A stretch of DNA of 34,317 bases, taken from contig NZ_LT605203.1 of NCBI RefSeq assembly GCF_900089495.1, positions 3,901,109-3,935,425 on the forward strand. The letters run 5' to 3'. Made by a program: the position numbers and the translations under genes. Below the pieces are notes generated by a model, which saw only the letters and a list, made by a program, of their open reading frames with translations, had not been told where the DNA came from and did no database searches. Below, piece by piece: positions 31,786 through 34,317 of the stretch. How positions within the stretch are numbered: the first letter of the stretch is position 1; the number at the start of each line of letters is the position of its first letter. Source of the DNA: Thiomonas sp. X19. Lineage in GTDB: Bacteria > Pseudomonadota > Gammaproteobacteria > Burkholderiales > Burkholderiaceae_C.

Positions 31786-32553
31786 TCACTTCACCAGCTT
31801 TTCCAACTCGCCCTTATCGAAATGCTCCTCGCGCAAGGCCTCCGGCGGGCAAACTTCCGCAGGGCAAACGCCACGTTGTTCCAGTTCCCGCCAGAGCAGC
31901 GCGATTTGATGTTCCAGCCGCGCCGCGTGGTCGATCAGGCCGAGGATGGCCTTGGCCTGCGGGTCGTCGCCGTTCTGCATCACCGCGTAAGCCGAGAAGC
32001 CCATGCGCGCCGCGGTGGCCTCGCGTTCCAGCTCGGCCTCTTTCTGCATGATGCGTGCCGGGTTGCCCACCGCCGTGGCCCCCGCCGGCACCGCCTTCAC
32101 CACCACGGCGTTGGAGCCGATGCGCGCGCCCTGCCCCACGGTGAAGCCGCCGAGCACCTGCGCGCCCGCGCCCACCACCACCTCGGCCTCCAGCGTGGGG
32201 TGGCGCTTGGCGCCCTTGTACAGCGAGGTGCCGCCGAGCGTGACGCCCTGGTAGATGGTGCAGTCGTCACCGATTTCGGCCGTCTCGCCGATGACCACGC
32301 CCATGCCGTGATCGATGAACACGCGCCGGCCGATGCTCGCTCCAGGGTGAATCTCGATGCCGGTGAGGAAGCGCCCCCAGTGCGAAATCCAGCGCCCCAG
32401 CCAATGCCAGCCGCGCCGCCACAGGCCATGCGCCAGGCGGTGCAGCATGAGCGCGTGCAGGCCGGGATAACAGGTCAGCACCTCCCAGCGCGAGCGGGCC
32501 GCGGGGTCGCGTTCGAGGATGACCTGGATATCTTCGCGCAAGTGCCGGAACAT
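31786..32553 (-). CDS. cysE: Serine O-acetyltransferase
   Basis: A 255-aa enzyme that acetylates serine with acetyl-CoA, the step before cysteine synthase. The N-terminal helical part ([37 protein letters not shown]) is followed by the left-handed beta-helix with [45 protein letters not shown], and the histidines of the active site (HPGA, DHG, RHPT). Feedback inhibition by cysteine is the norm in this family. ATG 32553 matches the family start. It lies directly after the SBP56 relic and before the IS110 element, both on its flanks; the promoter must lie in 32554-32729. Confidence 0.95.
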   Translation of the reverse strand: MFRHLREDIQVILERDPAARSRWEVLTCYPGLHALMLHRLAHGLWRRGWHWLGRWISHWGRFLTGIEIHPGASIGRRVFIDHGMGVVIGETAEIGDDCTIYQGVTLGGTSLYKGAKRHPTLEAEVVVGAGAQVLGGFTVGQGARIGSNAVVVKAVPAGATAVGNPARIMQKEAELEREATAARMGFSAYAVMQNGDDPQAKAILGLIDHAARLEHQIALLWRELEQRGVCPAEVCPPEALREEHFDKGELEKLVK

Positions 32554-32596
32554 GGAGTCGGAAAGAAGCTTTCGGAGCGGGAGTCGAGTGTATTGG

Positions 32597-32614
32597 AGCG
32601 CCGCATGCGGCGCT
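32597..32614. promoter_or_regulatory. Perfect 18-bp palindrome upstream of cysE
   Basis: AGCGCCGCATGCGGCGCT is its own complement. It sits 44 bases before the cysE start codon in its leader or promoter. It can form a strong hairpin in the cysE mRNA; no T tract follows on either strand, so it is not a standard terminator. A protein site is also possible. Confidence 0.35.
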
Positions 32615-32729
32615 GGGCGGCGGCTCAATCCGGCGCGCGCGGCGCCGTCTCGTGATCTGGCGGGCCGGCCTGCTGCGCGCCGGGCTTGCCGACTCGCTCT
32701 CAAGAAACAAAATGGGTTGAAGGCCGGTT

Positions 32730-34055
32730 TCATGCTGGCACCGGGTTTGGATGGATCTGGAAGCCAAGGGCAGCGGCGCGGCGCTTGAGGGCGACGATTG
32801 AGCGCTCGCGCTGCTGATCTTCATAGCGCTGCTGGCCTTGATCGACGAACGCCTCGCCACGCGTCAGCATGAAATACACCATGCGCGCCAGCTTGTGCGC
32901 GGTGGCGGTATTGGCACGCGGCTTGTCCATGCGGCCCGACAAGCGGCGGTAGAACGCGCCGAGGGCCGAGTCGCTGTGCGACAGGCTCATCGCGGCCATC
33001 TTCAGCGCCTGCCTGACCCGATTGGCGGATCGCCGGGTCTTGGCTGACAGCACCTTGCCGCCGCTGATCTTCGTGCCCGGACACAGCCCCAACCAAGAAC
33101 AGAAGTGCTTGACGTTGGCAAAGCGACTCAGGTTGGGGCCGACCTCCGAGAGGATCTTCATCACCGCAGCCAGACCCAGGCCGTTGATGCGCGTGAGATC
33201 GACGCCGGCCCAGTTGGCCAGAATCTGGCGTGCGTCGAACTGCGCGCGCAGCTTGCTGCCTGCACGAGGCGTCTTGCCCAGATCGACCTTGGCCGCGCCA
33301 AGCTGGCTCAGCAGTCCTTGCAGCTTGGCGTCGCATTCGCCCAGGTGCCGGGCAATGTCGTCATACATCGCCAGCGCCTGGCGCAGCACGAACAGGTGCT
33401 CATCGCGCCAATTGCCCGTCAAGGCCTTGGCAATCTCCGTCTCACTGGCCTTGACACGAGCGTTGCGATACCGGGCCAGCGTCTTGGGGTCGCGCTCGCC
33501 AGCGACGATGGCGCGGATGATGGCTTGTCCCGTCAGTCCCATGACATCGGTCAGAACCTCGGTGAGCTGGATGTTCATCTGCACCAGCGCCTTTTGCATG
33601 CGCTGCACCCAACTGGCCTGCTCGGCCAAGAGCACGTCGCGCTGACGGGCCACGGCACGCACCACACAGACCTCATCGGTCGGGCGGAACGCCGCGCGCA
33701 AGAACCCCAGGCTCATCAACTTCTGCAACCACTGGCAGTCCTGCACATCGCTCTTGCGCCCAGGCACATACTTCATCTGCCGCGCATCGACCAAAAACAC
33801 CGTCAAGCCGCGTTGCTCCAGCACCTCGAACACCGGGATCCAGTACACCCCGGTGGACTCCAGCGCCACGGTGTCGACCCCACACGCGAGCAGCCAGTCG
33901 GCCATGGCGTGCAGATCGTCGGTCATCGCACCGAACTCGCGCACCGGTTCGTCGCAGGCTTGCCGGGGTACCGCCACCCAGTGGCTCGACCCTCCTACGT
34001 CGATACCCGCCGCGTTGGGGAAGACCAGATCATCATCTCGCTTGCGCATCGCCAT
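32730..34055 (-). CDS. IS110-family transposase
   Basis: A 441-aa, apparently intact IS110-type recombinase. The RuvC-like N-terminal domain has DEDD residues Asp19 ([12 protein letters not shown]), Glu66 ([11 protein letters not shown]), Asp103 and Asp106 ([13 protein letters not shown]). The C-terminal Tnp_20 domain (about 285-375) holds [20 protein letters not shown], then [18 protein letters not shown] with Ser320 as the likely nucleophile. A coiled region lies between. The enzyme of this family moves a circular dsDNA intermediate using a structured RNA encoded in the element. GGAG six bases before ATG 34055 supports the start; the open frame continues 73 codons further upstream without family likeness. 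No frameshift or stop. Confidence 0.95.
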   Translation of the reverse strand: MAMRKRDDDLVFPNAAGIDVGGSSHWVAVPRQACDEPVREFGAMTDDLHAMADWLLACGVDTVALESTGVYWIPVFEVLEQRGLTVFLVDARQMKYVPGRKSDVQDCQWLQKLMSLGFLRAAFRPTDEVCVVRAVARQRDVLLAEQASWVQRMQKALVQMNIQLTEVLTDVMGLTGQAIIRAIVAGERDPKTLARYRNARVKASETEIAKALTGNWRDEHLFVLRQALAMYDDIARHLGECDAKLQGLLSQLGAAKVDLGKTPRAGSKLRAQFDARQILANWAGVDLTRINGLGLAAVMKILSEVGPNLSRFANVKHFCSWLGLCPGTKISGGKVLSAKTRRSANRVRQALKMAAMSLSHSDSALGAFYRRLSGRMDKPRANTATAHKLARMVYFMLTRGEAFVDQGQQRYEDQQRERSIVALKRRAAALGFQIHPNPVPA

Positions 34056-34290
34056 CGTTTGCTCCAAGATTGTCAACGAACGGCAGCGCCATGGGAGTCG
34101 TCGAATTCGACTCGATCTCTCAAACGGGATGCACATCGCTGTGCTCACCACTGTCGCCGACGATTCCCGGACCATGCTCACGAGCGGGCTCACCTCACGG
34201 CGTCCTACAACGCCGCAGGCTCGCACCAATGACTTGTCGGTCATCTCGGCACTGCCGTTCACCTTGTAGCCCAAAGATCGTTTCTTCGCG
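34056..34290 (-). ncRNA. Candidate bridge RNA region of the IS110 element
   Basis: In IS110 elements the region before the transposase encodes a structured RNA with target-binding and donor-binding loops. Here the flank contains a hairpin, GAGTCG (34096-34101 area) pairing with CGACTC around TCGAATT, with the perfect core GTCGAATTCGAC, and further short stems. The positions of loops and the junction sequences cannot be defined without the element ends. Placement is by analogy. Confidence 0.3.
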
Positions 34291-34297
34291 AACGCCG

Positions 34298-34317
34298 GGC
34301 GCCCCCAGGGGCTTGGG
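34298..34317 (+). repeat. Possible start of a further dispersed-repeat copy
   Basis: The last bases read GGCGCCCCCAGGGGCTTGGG; the first 11 of these match the left end of the 82-bp repeat. The window stops here so the rest cannot be seen. Confidence 0.2.

Larger units (their letters stand above)
32730..34317 (-). mobile_element. IS110-family insertion sequence, ends not determined
   Basis: The transposase has at least 260 bases of non-coding sequence on its upstream side up to the window edge and at most 176 bases on the downstream side, part of which must be the cysE promoter. IS110-family elements lack obvious terminal inverted repeats and often no target duplication, so the true ends cannot be read from one copy. 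The longer upstream flank fits the IS110 subgroup, where the guide RNA is encoded before the transposase, rather than IS1111. Confidence 0.6.

Noticed and set aside
31771..31789. Hairpin GTGACA-N7-TGTCAC at the end of cysE
   Set aside because: Only six pairs, overlaps the stop codon, and has no T tract on either side, so not called a terminator.
1..34317. CRISPR arrays, tRNA or rRNA genes
   Set aside because: No regularly spaced repeats and no cloverleaf or rRNA-like segments were seen by eye; a tRNAscan and rRNA HMM run would settle this.

Overview
The window looks like chromosomal DNA of a GC-rich betaproteobacterium, most likely a sulfur-oxidising member of the Burkholderiales close to Thiomonas. 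This rests on the housekeeping run lysC, tilS, accA, alkA-like, cysS, TPR protein, L,D-transpeptidase, ppiA, ppiB, lpxH, cysE, on protein character, and on sulfur and molybdenum themes (periplasmic rhodanese, Mop protein, cytochrome c, relic of a methanethiol-oxidase-type gene). The genus is inferred from memory of gene order, not from a search.

Left part (1-13 kb) is accessory and eroded. It starts with a poly-G stretch that is probably an assembly artefact. Then come a short Rossmann protein, a WYL-type regulator, a VOC/EVE overlapping pair, a divergent LysR/SDR pair, and a fused 753-aa flavoprotein (retinol-saturase/CrtI-like domain plus ferredoxin-reductase-like domain) followed by its likely MarR regulator, with a dyad operator over the promoter. 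Next are a broken DUF2867 gene, a GNAT, an exported double-rhodanese sulfurtransferase, an internally deleted ModA-like gene, a tandem Mop protein with a clear terminator, and a small c'-like cytochrome c.

Middle part (12-20.8 kb) is signalling. On the minus strand a hybrid histidine kinase, a REC-PAS regulator and a Crp/Fnr-family regulator form one compact set, followed by a 42-aa basic protein. A hexapeptide (gamma-carbonic-anhydrase-like) protein and an IS5-family transposase relic follow. Then comes an OmpR/QseC-type two-component pair on the plus strand.

Right part (20.8-34.3 kb) is the conserved core: amino-acid, fatty-acid, tRNA and envelope genes, interrupted by a broken SBP56-family gene before cysE and closed by an intact IS110-family transposase.

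The most unusual structure is a dispersed element of about 82 bp present three times (1240-1319, 11990-12071, and inverted at 18028-18109). Each copy folds into two hairpins, and the first stem differs in sequence between copies while staying paired. A second structure, at 12405-12554, is MITE-like with inverted repeats of about 56 bp. No tRNA, rRNA or CRISPR array was seen.
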